Assembly (NCBI RefSeq): GCF_963678635.1
Contig: NC_087064.1
Span: forward strand, 77,327,620-77,389,619
Length of the DNA stretch: 62,000 bases
From: Symsagittifera roscoffensis
Lineage: Eukaryota; Xenacoelomorpha; Acoela; Convolutidae
Direction of reading: 5' to 3'
The notes under the pieces were generated by a model. It searched no databases and had not been told where the DNA came from. It worked only from the letters and a program-made list of their open reading frames with translations. Made by a program: the position numbers and the translations under genes. Shown piece after piece: positions 8,566 to 18,150 of the stretch. Numbering within the stretch: the first letter of the stretch is position 1; every line of letters starts with the position of its first letter.

Positions 8566-9875
8566 AAGTACTATGCAATGATTGTATAGTATGTCAACTA
8601 AATAAACCTTACCCAAATCAAAAACAAATAGCACAAAAACAAGATTTTAAAGGACAAAGTTTGTACTTTAATCATCGTATCTCATTTGATACCAAAGGAC
8701 CAATTTCACCCTCATCCGAAGGAAACTCCTACATTATGGTAATTGTTGACGCATTTACACATTATGTAGCACTTAACCCAGTACCACATTGTAACGCTTA
8801 TTACGCTTACACAACACTCTATGAACACTGGATAGCAAAATTCGGACTACCAGAAATTTTAGTTACAGACAACGGTACAGAATTCATAAATAATGAAATT
8901 ATCACACTATGTCATTTATATAACATTAAACACAAACCACGTACATCTCATGCACCTTGGACAAACGGCTTAGTCGAAGGTATGAACCGTTCATTACAAG
9001 AATATCTTAGATGTATCATCAACGGAAATGATACAAAATATACCGAATGGTCAGCAGATGTAAAATTATTTCCCTTAGCATATAATTCACAAATTACGAC
9101 AACTTTAGGAATGTCACCATACGAAATGGTTTTTAACCAAAAGCCACGCAAACCAATAATGTTTACAGCAAATTCTCATAAAAACGCACAAGGTTATTGT
9201 CAACCAAATAAAGACTCAATTTGTTATAACCTACCTTTACATACACACGATGAAGATCATTTTCATCACCCACAAATTCTTAAACTAGCCTCCGGTACAC
9301 ACACCGAATGGATTCTAAATAGAGATAAAAAACACAATGAAATTTATCAAAAAATAACAAAAAAGTTATTACAAAGACAAAACATTAATGAACAAATCAA
9401 TTCACGTTTTACACCAGCCTCCGAATTAAAAATTGGAACATTTGTTTTAATACCTAATTTTAATACTCAAAAGGGAATTTCTAAAAAATTACAACCCCTT
9501 CGAAAAGGACCATACCAAATAATTGCAAGACCCACTGAGGTCACATATAAAATTACCGACTCAAACAAAAAAGAAATCGTTCAACATCGAAACAACCTAT
9601 TACCTTATTACCCAAAAGAATACGCACTCCGCGAATTAACTCAATTATATTCTTTCACAGGATTAAAAATCATTCAAAATGAACCACATCTGAAAAACAC
9701 AGAACAAAATGATAACCCCACCGAAAATCAAAACACAAAACCAACCGCCACCAAAAACAATACACAAAACCATAAAGAATCCCCAAAACAAAGAAAAAAT
9801 AGAAAAATGACCGAACAAATAATACCCCAAGAACAGATCGACAAATCAGAAAATCGAAAAACAACAAGACTCTGA
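8550..9875 (+). CDS. pol: Pol part 2: integrase core and GPY/F-like C-terminus (frameshifted from part 1)
   Basis: This frame has no ATG of its own and is a continuation of pol after the indel near 8550. It supplies the CxxC half of the zinc finger (CNDCIVC). The catalytic triad is D in SFDTKGP, D in TDNGTEF and E in LVEGMN, with 35 residues between the last two (DD35E). A C-terminal module near residues 290-340 contains KGPYQII and a basic tail, which is the GPY/F signature of many Ty3/gypsy integrases. The frame ends at TGA 9873-9875, where copy 2 has AGA. The following ~24 codons (to TAA 9950) are also conserved in copy 2, so the ancestral protein may have been slightly longer. Confidence 0.9.
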   Translation, partial: APIWIKVLCNDCIVCQLNKPYPNQKQIAQKQDFKGQSLYFNHRISFDTKGPISPSSEGNSYIMVIVDAFTHYVALNPVPHCNAYYAYTTLYEHWIAKFGLPEILVTDNGTEFINNEIITLCHLYNIKHKPRTSHAPWTNGLVEGMNRSLQEYLRCIINGNDTKYTEWSADVKLFPLAYNSQITTTLGMSPYEMVFNQKPRKPIMFTANSHKNAQGYCQPNKDSICYNLPLHTHDEDHFHHPQILKLASGTHTEWILNRDKKHNEIYQKITKKLLQRQNINEQINSRFTPASELKIGTFVLIPNFNTQKGISKKLQPLRKGPYQIIARPTEVTYKITDSNKKEIVQHRNNLLPYYPKEYALRELTQLYSFTGLKIIQNEPHLKNTEQNDNPTENQNTKPTATKNNTQNHKESPKQRKNRKMTEQIIPQEQIDKSENRKTTRL

Positions 9876-9950
9876 AATCAACCACGTAAAAACTATAAAA
9901 TATTCATCCCCCAATCTAAAATTTTAAAGAAAGTGGAATTTCAAAAGTAA

Positions 9951-10775
9951 TTTTAACATTATACTTCACAACCTTGAAACCTCCGAAACATTTTTCATTT
10001 ACATTTTTCAAAATAACATGCTGACAAGTACGCAATAATTCTAGTTCAAAATAGACCAATAGGATTCATCCAATCCGTCACTTTCTCTAACTCAAACTAA
10101 GACCAATTAGACGAATAATATAGAACTCCAGGCACATCTATAACTATAACTTTACGACCTCCAGGTCAAAAATAAGCAAACCACTCCAACTTGACAACTA
10201 AAATAAATATCACCATAATACCATACCCCTCCCTTATCTAATAACCCAAAGATCAACAATATTTCCCCAACTCAGACCACGAATACCCCCAAAACAAATT
10301 TGTTAACTTAGCCTAAAGTAACAAAATGAACATTTTAATTAGCCTAAAGTATAAAAATCTCACCATACCCCGGATCATTTGACAAACAAAAATAAAGAAA
10401 AAGACGACCTCCCGATCACCATGAAAATTGCCCCCAACAATTTTTTACAAAACTCAACCCACTTGTCAAAAAACTAATAAATAATCCGACCACACTTAAA
10501 AATCGCCTCAAACAGCAAAAAATATTCGACCAAGAGATCATTTCTTAAATGCTCTTCTCTCAATCAGTTACTCAAACACTCATAAATCTTAAACATTTTT
10601 TTACAATACTTGAAACCTTTATAATATTTCTTTTTGATATACTTGAATCTTTTCTAATAATCCTAATCATTTTTTGTAACATTTTTTAAATTTTCTACAC
10701 TATACTCGAACTATTCCTCCAACTTTCCAAAACCCTTGATTATATCCACAGGTACGATTTATACAACTTGTCTAA
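9951..10775 (+). other. Spacer between pol and the downstream gene cluster
   Basis: About 0.8 kb with no supported gene, conserved with copy 2 (41281-42114). It becomes T-rich toward its end and finishes in a splice-acceptor-like CACAG at 10747-10751 (copy 2: 42085-42089), 25 bases before the next ATG. It probably acts as the 3' part of a large intron for the env-region mRNA. Confidence 0.5.
10750..10751 (+). promoter_or_regulatory. Candidate splice acceptor for the env-region mRNA
   Basis: The sequence TATATCCACAG-G follows a T-rich stretch and is conserved in copy 2 at 42088-42089. It lies just upstream of the membrane ORF and is the natural partner for a leader donor. Inferred from consensus only. 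Confidence 0.45.
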
Positions 10776-10952
10776 ATGATACGAACAATTTTCAGTAGAA
10801 CTGATATTTTTTTATTGTTTGTAATTTTCATAACATTTTTATCATCCCTCATTTTGACAATATGCAAATGTATAAAGAAAGCAATCATCACATTTGCCCT
10901 AGCAACAATTTTTCTAATTATTTTTTTGGAAGAATATTATAATAAACATTAA
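10776..10952 (+). CDS. 58-aa two-helix membrane protein
   Basis: A small ATG ORF immediately after the candidate acceptor. Two hydrophobic stretches of membrane-spanning length (residues ~11-29 and ~36-52) are separated by a short basic, Cys-containing loop (CKCIKK). The N-terminus (MIRTIFSRTD) is polar and basic and the C-terminus (EEYYNKH) charged. Copy 2 has an intact 62-codon version at 42115-42303 whose differences are mostly conservative hydrophobic swaps. Small double-spanning proteins of this kind occur as viroporins or envelope-associated proteins in animal viruses; that role is an inference. It could also act as a leader for the env cluster. Confidence 0.65.
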   Translation: MIRTIFSRTDIFLLFVIFITFLSSLILTICKCIKKAIITFALATIFLIIFLEEYYNKH

Positions 10953-10969
10953 CCTTCCCACTAAAGTAA

Positions 10970-12129
10970 CAATTCAAAAATCCATCAAAAATTGCTACCC
11001 AACAGTCACAGAATCAGTCTTCACCGACATCATCCCAAGATAACCCAACACCACCTTCAACTACTCAAAATCCTCTAACATCTACACGAATTTCTTTTCA
11101 AGACAATCCATACACTTTTGAAGAACGACATGCTCGTTTATCAGAACCACTAGAACCAGTTCAACGACAAGCACCTCTAAGCGAACCAACATATAACCTA
11201 TACCCAACACTACCACAAGAACTAAGTAGAATAAGAAATCCTAGTCAAAACCAAAATACAGTCGAAATAAATAGACAAATTATACATCATCGACGAAACA
11301 GAAATTTTCAAACTCCCCGAGTTCATTTTGATATACCTCAATCCCCATCACAAAACACTCCAGAAAACCCCATTGGTATATTACCAGAAACCCCTACGCT
11401 TCTTTCACAACGTAGCACCTCAAGCCTACCATCAGATTACTTAGGTTCAACACCAACATCTGAACAAATACGTGAAAATCCCTTTAACCCCCCAAACCAG
11501 GCATCACGACTACCATATTGGACAACACATTCATTTACACAAGGTGAATTAAATTTAGTCAATAATCCAATAGATATTTCTACGGATACAACAACATCCT
11601 CATCACTACCAGAAACATTATCACTACCATCAACACCATCAATAAGCCAGATTTCACCACCACCTTTTAACTTAAATTTTCCAAATAATCTCGACGCCAG
11701 ATATCGAGAACAATCATCAATAAATATTCCTTTAAGACTAGATTGGAATACATTTACAGCACCTCCACCATTATTTGGACAACATCAAGAAAGTAACCGC
11801 CTTCATAACTGGGCACTTAATAGATTACAATATCGCCAAGATATTCACAACGATATCGCCAAGATATTCACAACGATATCCGTGATCACAATATTCAAAT
11901 ACTCCAACAAAACAGTTTACAATTAAAGTTTGAAATCACAGTTAAGTTAAACAATATTACCCAACATCCCTACCCATTAAACCCACCTAACATAACAGCT
12001 CAATCACTACCACCACCGTTTATAACTACTGAAGTAATATACAAATACGACAGATATACCAAAAACACAATTGGCTACATTACATTTTATAATCCATACT
12101 CAGGATTATCATACACATGTATATTCTAA
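10970..12129 (+). pseudogene. Ser/Pro-rich ORF without an ATG, broken in copy 1 by a 23-bp duplication
   Basis: An open frame starts just after a TAA at 10967 and has no ATG near its start; the copy 2 version also lacks one. The first ~210 residues are rich in Ser, Thr, Pro and Gln (for example PSDYLGSTPTSEQIRE). They are followed by a more structured part with LDWNTF, NRLQYRQDIH and a C-terminus NPYSGLSYTC. The frame is -1 relative to the membrane ORF before it, so expression may need splicing, a non-AUG start or a frameshift. In element 1 a perfect 23-bp tandem duplication at 11832-11877 shifts the frame; the final third continues in another frame to TAA at 12127-12129. No family is recognised. 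Confidence 0.6.
11832..11877 (+). repeat. 23-bp perfect tandem duplication
   Basis: The 23-bp unit 11832-11854 is repeated exactly at 11855-11877. Copy 2 has a single unit here and an open frame, so this is a recent slippage or template-switch event in element 1. Confidence 0.9.
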
Positions 12130-14735
12130 AATTAATAATTTTTCTCCAACTCCTTTTTCTAGTAATCTCAAATCAAAACATAAACCCTTCCCCTCGAACA
12201 GGACCACAAGATTTACTAGTAACACATTACGATTGTGAAGAAAATGAACAAAAAACACTACATAAATATGCAATAAATCAAGTATCACAATGTGAAACAG
12301 AACCACAAGCTATAGAAACCACAGATGTAATAGCAACACTCTATTCAAAAGCCCGAGCAACAACAGTTACAGGTTATAAATTCACAGCAACATTTTCCGA
12401 AAAGAAAGTACACTGTTCACAAGTCTCGAATGGAAACAAAAACCGACTTGACCATGAATCATTCTATCAGAGTAATATAGAACGTCTTTTACATCTCAAT
12501 CCCGACGATTGTAAAAATGAATTACTTAGACTAAACATCACACAAAATAAAAACTCCGAAAGAAAGTTAGTTAACTTTCAAGTTTTTTCAGACTCTGTAC
12601 ATCAATCACAACTTGAAAGACACCAAGGACATATAAAACTAGACGAAAAATACCCGTATAACGGCGCACACGGACGATTAACCTATGACCTACACGATAA
12701 ACATTGGATACCACACATTGGTATAAATAACCCATCAAACTGCAAAGCAGACACAAAAAATAAAGGATACCAAGAAATAATGTTTTTCGATTGGAAAATA
12801 CAACTCGAAAAAATACAACTAACACGAGATTTATCAGATAATACAATAATCTATCAAGGAATCCGATTACCTTGTAAAAATGATCAAGGTTATTGCGACC
12901 CTACAACGAGAACACAAGCAACAATTGTTTGGTTCCCCGAAGATACATGTACAACATTTCAAGTAGCAAGAATACACGCTCGTATGATAAAATTTCACGA
13001 AAAATACTTTATACAATCAATTCCATATGAACAAGTACATCCATCACGAAAACAAAGTACTAATTTTAGAAACATACACAATATAGAAAATAAATTGACA
13101 CGTTTTCAAATATATCAAGAAACAGAACTTGCATGTAAATACAGGAATCCACTTCACAGAACACAATACTCTGAAATATTAGTTGAATACGAAAAAGGAT
13201 TCGACATGACCACTGGAAAAATAAAACTTGACCCATATGCCACAGGTCATCCTCCAAACGAAGGAACATCCTATATACCAGTTAATTTTGAAAAAAGCAA
13301 CGGACAACCTGGTGGACATCTAAAACCCCATGACACCAGAAGCACACGCTTACAAGAATTATCACTAAGGAATACTACATATTTCGGTAATATCCACTAT
13401 GATATTCATTTAGATATGAAACTAGATTATACAATTAGCCGAATTTTTCAAGAAATGTCACTCTCCGAATTAGAAACACTACACCAACTATGCGAATTAG
13501 AACGAACACAAATATTACAATCACTTGCACTAGCAGTATTAAAAATACCCTATGCAGGATACTTATTATCTGGAAATAGATCAAATTTTTTAGACTATGA
13601 AGGAAACATCTTATGGTTTTATACTTGTACTAAAAAAGTATCACCACTATACGTTTTTGAAGATAAACGATGTTATAAAAGAATCCCTATCTTTTATAAG
13701 AATAAAGTACATTTCGTGGATACACTTTCACGAAGAACCTATTTCTGGGATACCGCAGTCCCATGTGGATCAGAAAACAGCCACAATGTAGTACAACTAA
13801 ACCCTGATGAAAATAAATATTATCTTCTCACTCCATATCCCACATTAATGCAATCACTCAAAAAATTTTCACCAGAAAGCATTCGCGCTATTGCTCGAAA
13901 CCCAAATATAGACTTAAAATCAATAGGAATCTATTCAAAATCAGATATTCAACATCACATTAGAACACAACAATTCCAAGAATTATTAACACAAATGGAC
14001 ACTATACAAAGACAATCAATAGACCAAAATTTACGCAAACTTGCGGAAACCGCAGGATTTGCCGATATCTACACGCAAGACTATAGCGGATATTTTAAAG
14101 ACATTAAAGATTATATATATCTAAACGGTGAAAAATACCGTCCCCAAGATATATCACCAATTAACATTTTTAGCTTTGTTACACTCAAAAATGAGATCCT
14201 CGATTTTCTAGGATGGCCCTACTACATCTTAGAAAAATTGACTATTTTATACGCAATGTTTAACTTTATTGGATTTCTTTTCTCACTTTTAAAAGGAATC
14301 TACAACACATGTGCTATACACACACAAGTAAACAGACAAGCAAGCGTAGCACGCATACTCTTTGCAGGATTTTTTGGAATCTTTTCTACATCTATAAACA
14401 AAATTCTTTTAGACGCACAAATAAAAGAATATAACACAAAAATAGCAACACGACAAAATACATACGACGAAGAACATAACAATGTAGACATAACGCCAAC
14501 GGCACCACAATTACCACCCCTACCAAATAACCATCCACTATCCCTAGTCCCACGAAATTTTCGAAATTTAGCCATCACACATAATCCAAATTTTCGACTC
14601 ACCACATCACAAAGTCCCATCCAACATATAATGACACACCAGTCACAAGATCATAATACTTATGAACAAATTATTGAACAACCCCATACCACCGCTTTTC
14701 AGTCTCAAAATAATCATTTTTTTAGCCCACGATGA
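12117..14735 (+). CDS. env: Envelope-like glycoprotein, 872 aa
   Basis: Probable surface/fusion glycoprotein for extracellular transmission. Residues 1-~19 are a clear signal peptide (basic-free hydrophobic core LKLIIFLQLLFLVIS). A Cys-rich ectodomain with several N-x-S/T sites follows, opening with HYDCEEN and including VWFPEDTC at ~280. A strong hydrophobic region at ~700-730 and another at ~743-760 form the membrane anchor. The last ~100 residues are Pro/Gln/Asn-rich. The Cys/Trp layout recalls the large glycoproteins of chuvirus-type viruses and the env genes captured by some arthropod LTR elements; this is from memory and unverified. The ATG overlaps the end of the Ser/Pro ORF by 13 bases, and the stop overlaps the next ATG (ATGA). 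The frame is intact here and broken in copy 2. Confidence 0.8.
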   Translation: MYILKLIIFLQLLFLVISNQNINPSPRTGPQDLLVTHYDCEENEQKTLHKYAINQVSQCETEPQAIETTDVIATLYSKARATTVTGYKFTATFSEKKVHCSQVSNGNKNRLDHESFYQSNIERLLHLNPDDCKNELLRLNITQNKNSERKLVNFQVFSDSVHQSQLERHQGHIKLDEKYPYNGAHGRLTYDLHDKHWIPHIGINNPSNCKADTKNKGYQEIMFFDWKIQLEKIQLTRDLSDNTIIYQGIRLPCKNDQGYCDPTTRTQATIVWFPEDTCTTFQVARIHARMIKFHEKYFIQSIPYEQVHPSRKQSTNFRNIHNIENKLTRFQIYQETELACKYRNPLHRTQYSEILVEYEKGFDMTTGKIKLDPYATGHPPNEGTSYIPVNFEKSNGQPGGHLKPHDTRSTRLQELSLRNTTYFGNIHYDIHLDMKLDYTISRIFQEMSLSELETLHQLCELERTQILQSLALAVLKIPYAGYLLSGNRSNFLDYEGNILWFYTCTKKVSPLYVFEDKRCYKRIPIFYKNKVHFVDTLSRRTYFWDTAVPCGSENSHNVVQLNPDENKYYLLTPYPTLMQSLKKFSPESIRAIARNPNIDLKSIGIYSKSDIQHHIRTQQFQELLTQMDTIQRQSIDQNLRKLAETAGFADIYTQDYSGYFKDIKDYIYLNGEKYRPQDISPINIFSFVTLKNEILDFLGWPYYILEKLTILYAMFNFIGFLFSLLKGIYNTCAIHTQVNRQASVARILFAGFFGIFSTSINKILLDAQIKEYNTKIATRQNTYDEEHNNVDITPTAPQLPPLPNNHPLSLVPRNFRNLAITHNPNFRLTTSQSPIQHIMTHQSQDHNTYEQIIEQPHTTAFQSQNNHFFSPR

Positions 14736-16537
14736 GCCGCCAACTTGGATCACTACACCGATCAAATTCCCACCCAACCAATCTTACCTCTCCAATCCCA
14801 ATAATACCACTTTTTGCTTTTCCGCCACCCGATTTTCCATCTAGTAATGTAACATCAGGCATGAATTCCGACACTAATTCACACATCTCAGTTTTATATT
14901 CCATCTCACAACTCAATAACCCGAATATTGAAACCCCCGATGAATTTGCCGACTCAGAACCATCCCCATCCAATAATTTTCATAACTCTTCTAATTTTTC
15001 TCAACCCCCTTTTCAACCCGAATTATCCAATAACCCTGACCCAATCACTTCCACACCCTCTTATGCTTCCCAAGTTACCCCAACCTACTCCTCATTTCAT
15101 TCTGACCAATCATCTCATTCTCCAGACACCCCCCGAATCTCCCCAGAGCTAGATAATTTTATTACCCTTCAACAACAACCCTACCACCTCCATACCCCAA
15201 CAATAAACCAAATCTCCTCCACAATAAATTCATCAAACCCCCCTACCCCTACACCCTCTTCAAATTATACTGAATCATTAGCACCATCATCCACATCAAC
15301 TGAATCTTCACTCAACACTAATAGAGCTTACCGCACTTTTAAAAGAAAGTTCCCCAACCATCCTTTCCCAGCAAAACCAGGAACAGCCCGTGAATACATC
15401 AACCACCCCAAGCATACTAACACAAAAGAATTTTTAGCCATCACCTTACCCTCATTCCCACAATACACCTTAAACACCCCCCACGACACTAACGAAACAC
15501 GCAACTTTGTAGATGAATACGTTTTAATGCCCACTCTCTCTTGGACCTCATATTATCATTTTACTAACCCTCTTTGCTTACCTTTATCTAACACTCACAT
15601 CGATATAGAGCGAAATACGGACATGCTATATCGACTCACTACACCACTAACCGCTAGACAATTTACTTACGTTGGATATAAAAAATCACTAAAAACACAC
15701 ACTGCACCTAGAGCTAACGAATATACACTCGAATACTATGATCACAACATCATCAGAGCTAACCATGATCAATTCTTAGACGACGATCGCTTCGCTAATC
15801 CACAAATTACCGAGAAATTTTTCATCAAGACACCATATATATTTACACTAAACATCTTCGACCGAAAGTTTGATCACACTATTTCAGAAGCACTAACAGA
15901 CACACAAGCATACGAAAGTTTTAAAGAACGCTTCCAAATATTTTCACTAACCTTTCATTTCCTTGCACCACACGAAAGAGATTTACACTGCTCACACGAT
16001 ATTATGTTGCGCACTAAACAAACCCACACATATAGTTATTATCGCTTCATCCAAAATCACTTTGACCTACACACACCCTCTAGACAACCACACCATCGTT
16101 TTCAATTCATTAATTCCAAATACACTTCACCATTTTTCCTAAATTTCACATATTGCATTAAAGATACTAACCTTCATGGTATTCTTCGCAATTATGATCC
16201 CATAACCCAAATGTACATCTTCTGTCCCATCACCAAGACCTTCAACGCCGAAGAATCCCGACCCTTCCTTATCCCGCACGAGTTTGTACAACCTATAGAA
16301 ATCCCAATTTTAGAATTCATCCACAACACTAAATTCAATCACAAATTATATAATCTAATCCAAAACACACCTTATGAGTTTGCAGTTGGCACTGAAGAAC
16401 TAACCACTATTAAGGCACTTCAATTGCTTTGGCCACTGCTTCAGACTAAAAATATCATCCGCATCTTAGCTAAACTACTAACAAATTCCGATCTCATCCA
16501 CGACATCTTCCCCCACGGTTTTTTCCCCGACGACTAA
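14732..16537 (+). CDS. 601-aa protein of unknown family, start overlapping the env stop
   Basis: The ATG at 14732 shares four bases (ATGA) with the env stop; copy 2 keeps the identical overlap (45776-45779). Residues 1-~190 are Ser/Thr/Pro/Asn-rich and presumably disordered. Residues ~195-601 look like one folded domain rich in aromatic and His residues, with stretches such as YRTFKRKFPNHPF, FVDEYVLMPTL, TPLTARQFTYVGYKK, HERDLHCSHD and FLIPHEF. There is no signal peptide or membrane helix, so a cytoplasmic or nuclear site is likely. The coding strand here is richer in C than in gag-pol. I recognise no family. It may be a regulatory or env-accessory protein translated by termination-reinitiation. 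In copy 2 it is a pseudogene. Confidence 0.8.
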   Translation: MSRQLGSLHRSNSHPTNLTSPIPIIPLFAFPPPDFPSSNVTSGMNSDTNSHISVLYSISQLNNPNIETPDEFADSEPSPSNNFHNSSNFSQPPFQPELSNNPDPITSTPSYASQVTPTYSSFHSDQSSHSPDTPRISPELDNFITLQQQPYHLHTPTINQISSTINSSNPPTPTPSSNYTESLAPSSTSTESSLNTNRAYRTFKRKFPNHPFPAKPGTAREYINHPKHTNTKEFLAITLPSFPQYTLNTPHDTNETRNFVDEYVLMPTLSWTSYYHFTNPLCLPLSNTHIDIERNTDMLYRLTTPLTARQFTYVGYKKSLKTHTAPRANEYTLEYYDHNIIRANHDQFLDDDRFANPQITEKFFIKTPYIFTLNIFDRKFDHTISEALTDTQAYESFKERFQIFSLTFHFLAPHERDLHCSHDIMLRTKQTHTYSYYRFIQNHFDLHTPSRQPHHRFQFINSKYTSPFFLNFTYCIKDTNLHGILRNYDPITQMYIFCPITKTFNAEESRPFLIPHEFVQPIEIPILEFIHNTKFNHKLYNLIQNTPYEFAVGTEELTTIKALQLLWPLLQTKNIIRILAKLLTNSDLIHDIFPHGFFPDD

Positions 16538-16540
16538 CAG

Positions 16541-16619
16541 GTAAGTATGAATTAAATGAATATTACTAACTAATTAAAATATTAAAAAACTCACCATACT
16601 TTATCCATGTTTTCTTTAG
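16541..16619 (+). other. Candidate 79-nt intron just after the 601-aa ORF
   Basis: CAG-GTAAGTAT begins three bases after the TAA stop. A perfect TACTAAC branch-point motif lies at 16564-16570 and a TTTCTTTAG acceptor ends at 16619. Copy 2 has the same layout at 47589-47673, with TACTAAC at 47633-47639. A stop this close to the junction would not be expected to trigger nonsense-mediated decay. Confidence 0.55.
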
Positions 16620-16750
16620 ATTTTTAGCCTTCATCCGACAATCACCTACAAAAACCACAAAAGACAAATAAAAATCGCAAATTTCATCAAACAGATTTCA
16701 AAAATTCTATTAATCTCTTACACTTATAAATTTATAAATTTAATACCAAT

Positions 16751-16921
16751 GCAGTAAATTCATTTCTAAAATTTTCCCCACAAGCAGTAAATCTAATTAT
16801 GATGAAAATTTGTAACTTAAAATTCCCCCATAACCAGCAGTAAATTTCCAAATTCTATGCAGTAAATTAATAAAATGCAAATGCAGTACTAACCTTTTGA
16901 TATTCTCATTCATTCGCACAG
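16751..16921 (+). repeat. GCAGTAA motif cluster ending in a branch-point/acceptor pair
   Basis: GCAGTA-type heptamers occur at 16751, 16784, 16838, 16859 and 16883. The last one runs into TACTAAC (16887-16893), followed by a pyrimidine-rich stretch and CACAG ending at 16921. Copy 2 keeps most of the motifs (47770-47950). This may be a splicing-regulatory or protein-binding array. Confidence 0.45.
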
Positions 16922-17154
16922 AAATTCTATCCACACTCGCACAGCTCGCCCACGAAGAATTGTTTAAAATAATGAATTTCAGTTTCAAGTTTTCACACTC
17001 AACAACTCTAACATATAATAACATGTTTCAAACCTTCCTTTAACCCGGTTGGAAAGGAATCATATACTAAACAAAACTAACCAACGCAGCTTACTAAATA
17101 CCACAAATCATAGAATAACAGCATGACTAAGAAAAGGAAACCAACGGTACCCAA

Positions 17155-17518
17155 ACCGGATTAACCCAGTTTAAAACTGGATAATTTATTCTTTTGAAGA
17201 CTATTATAAAGTCTAAGAAAGAAATAATAAAACACAAAAAAGTCGAAAGACAAACCCATACAACGAACAATTTGCTTTTTGGAAAAAGGACATAACCAAC
17301 AAGACATAAGAAAAAACACAACAAACCCAACATAAAACGTTGTCACATAACAGGACCCCTCATAAAAACCGCATGAAATCATACTCCCACTCCTGGCCTA
17401 ACCCACCAGGAAGGACGTCCTGAGCATGCTCTATAGCCGGCCTAACCCACCGTGCTACATCCACGCTTTGTGACCACACCTCTATTTTTAATAAGAGCTA
17501 CTCAAGGGTGAGTAACTC
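17155..17518 (+). other. Structured 3' noncoding island of element 1
   Basis: The segment has several stems conserved in copy 2: CCAGTTTAAAACTGG (about 17166-17180), AGACT/AGTCT (about 17198-17214), CCTGG-loop-CCAGG (17392-17410), palindromes GGACGTCC (17413-17420) and GAGCATGCTC (17422-17431), CGG-loop-CCG (17438-17452), and a GAG/CTC-TACTC/GAGTA hairpin (17495-17518). The two central hairpins share the nine-base loop CCTAACCCA. It is GC-richer than its surroundings. This looks like a cis-acting RNA element. Confidence 0.55.
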
Positions 17519-18140
17519 TTCAAAATAACCGAACTAAAACAAAAAGCTTTTGTGAAAACAACTAACTAAAATCATAATTAAAAAATATTAAACTAATAAA
17601 TGTTTTATAAAATGTAAATTACATTATGCAATACATAGATCAGAATATAACACCAAGGACGAACATCTAAAGACAAAACGACCCCACTACACTCGAGAGA
17701 GAATGGCCAACCACAATCGATATGCCACTCACAATCACAACTCAAAGGATTTAGAGTACGACTTGACTTCGCAGAAAAGGACTTCATTGAACTAGACCAA
17801 TGACCACCTCGATGTTCAAGTATACGTACAGATCCGAGTAACCAGGCATCCCCTCCACGCACAATCTCCACGCCATTCCCAAACTAGATCAGACACAAAA
17901 GAAGTTCTCCACGCAGAACAGAAAAACCTGACATAGCCAACCATTCTGAAATCAGATTTGAGTTTGTTGCAAAGACTTAGTCGTTGTCACTAGAAGACAC
18001 AACGTCTTATGTCTCTAACTCCAGCTTCCTGGAACTTCTTTAACAAAGAGGAAACGGAAGAAAATGATGTTCGCCAAAAACCAACGTCCATCATCCATCC
18101 TTCGAATCGCAGAAGAACTATTCTAAAAAACTCTGTAAAA
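17519..18140 (+). other. 3' noncoding region of element 1 before the LTR
   Basis: About 620 bases conserved with copy 2 (48550-49180) and without a supported ORF. It includes a well-conserved block around 17750-17830. No function is assigned. Confidence 0.5.
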
Positions 18141-18150
18141 CCCGGATGGG
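18141..18150 (+). promoter_or_regulatory. Polypurine tract region, element 1
   Basis: CCCGGATGGG directly abuts the 3' LTR; its GGATGGG part is the likely plus-strand primer. Copy 2 has CCCGAATGGG at 49181-49190. Confidence 0.55.
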
